Source of the DNA: JAMLIN01 sp964476625
GTDB taxonomy: Bacteria > Pseudomonadota > Gammaproteobacteria > Burkholderiales > Burkholderiaceae_E
Reading direction: 5' to 3'
NCBI GenBank assembly: GCA_964476625.1
Contig: CAYZBJ010000087.1
Span: forward strand, 1-16,676
DNA length: 16,676 bases
Below are positions 16,470 to 16,676 of this stretch, one piece after another; position 1 is the stretch's first letter, and each line of letters starts with the position of its first letter. The notes under the pieces are model-generated. The model made no database searches. It was not told the DNA's origin and saw only the letters and a list, made by a program, of their open reading frames with translations. The translations under genes and the position numbers were made by a program.

Positions 16470-16676
16470 ATGCCGTCACCCCGCCAGTCCGGCGCCCGCA
16501 AATCCGCCGTCCGCAAAGCCTTGCCCCAGGACCGTTCCGCCGCCTCCGCCGAAGCACCGGCTCCCGGCGGCTTCAAGCCGAAGAAATCGGTCGCGCTTTC
16601 CGGCGTCGCCGCCGGCAATACTGCCTTGTGCACGGTCGGCCGCACCGGCAACGACCTGCACTATCGCGGCTACGAC
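16470..16676 (+). CDS. prpC: 2-methylcitrate synthase, N-terminal part (3' end off window)
   Basis: Condenses propionyl-CoA with oxaloacetate. 69 codons are visible with no stop before the window edge. From residue 35 the sequence FKPKKSVALSGVAAGNTALC, followed by TVGRTGNDLHYRGYD, is the well-conserved PrpC start and differs from GltA in this window. The ATG at 16470 has a GAGGAG site 8 nt upstream. The first 34 residues are Arg/Ser/Ala-rich and low in complexity, longer than the usual PrpC N-terminus of about 10-20 residues; no internal ATG offers a shorter start, so the extension is probably translated, unless a rarer start codon is used. It lies 32 nt after prpB, in one transcription unit. 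Confidence 0.93.
   Translation, partial: MPSPRQSGARKSAVRKALPQDRSAASAEAPAPGGFKPKKSVALSGVAAGNTALCTVGRTGNDLHYRGYD

Overview
The window is a chromosomal central-metabolism cluster from a GC-rich betaproteobacterium, most likely of the order Burkholderiales. The order gntR–sdhCDAB–sdhE–gltA–odhA(sucA)–odhB(sucB)–lpd–zapE on one strand, divergent from mdh–prpB–prpC on the other, and the protein sequences themselves point there. The genus cannot be fixed by reading alone. A run of 10 Ns at 5620-5629 shows that this is a draft scaffold, possibly from a metagenome.

Layout. At the left edge, 1-338 (+) is the C-terminal part of a PP2C-type Ser/Thr protein phosphatase. It converges on a minus-strand block made of a small unknown lipoprotein (384-806), the ZapE/AFG1-type ATPase (834-1931) and the 2-oxoglutarate dehydrogenase operon lpd (2011-3441), sucB (3455-4774) and sucA (4866-7745). 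A 444-nt intergenic stretch (7746-8189) holds a structured sucA leader and a strong bidirectional-type terminator hairpin. Upstream lies the succinate dehydrogenase/citrate synthase operon, also on the minus strand: gltA (8190-9500), sdhE (9577-9852), sdhB (9857-10612), sdhA (10632-12422), sdhD (12424-12774) and sdhC (12774-13187). A HutC-type GntR regulator (13458-14183, -) diverges from mdh (14411-15394, +), which is followed by prpB (15553-16434 plus stop) and the start of prpC (16470 to the right edge).

How it works together. GltA, OGDH (SucA/SucB/Lpd), succinate dehydrogenase and Mdh cover the steps oxaloacetate to citrate, 2-oxoglutarate to succinyl-CoA, succinate to fumarate and malate to oxaloacetate. 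PrpC and PrpB form the propionyl-CoA branch, joining oxaloacetate with propionyl-CoA and releasing succinate and pyruvate. SdhE is the flavinylation factor for SdhA. Aconitase, isocitrate dehydrogenase, fumarase and sucCD are not in the window. Control probably centres on the gntR–mdh divergent region, where a perfect 16-bp AT-rich palindrome sits beside a near-consensus sigma-70 promoter, and on RNA structure in the sucA and sdhC leaders.

Most notable anomaly. Next to the N gap, a 39-nt stretch of sucA is present in reverse orientation. Its plus strand encodes VIDQFISSGETKW, the residues missing from the minus-strand SucA protein. The sucA gene is therefore probably intact in the organism and damaged only in this assembly. 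The window otherwise looks like ordinary, well-conserved metabolism. I see no mobile element, CRISPR array, phage gene, tRNA or rRNA, and no evidence for a wholly new multi-gene system.
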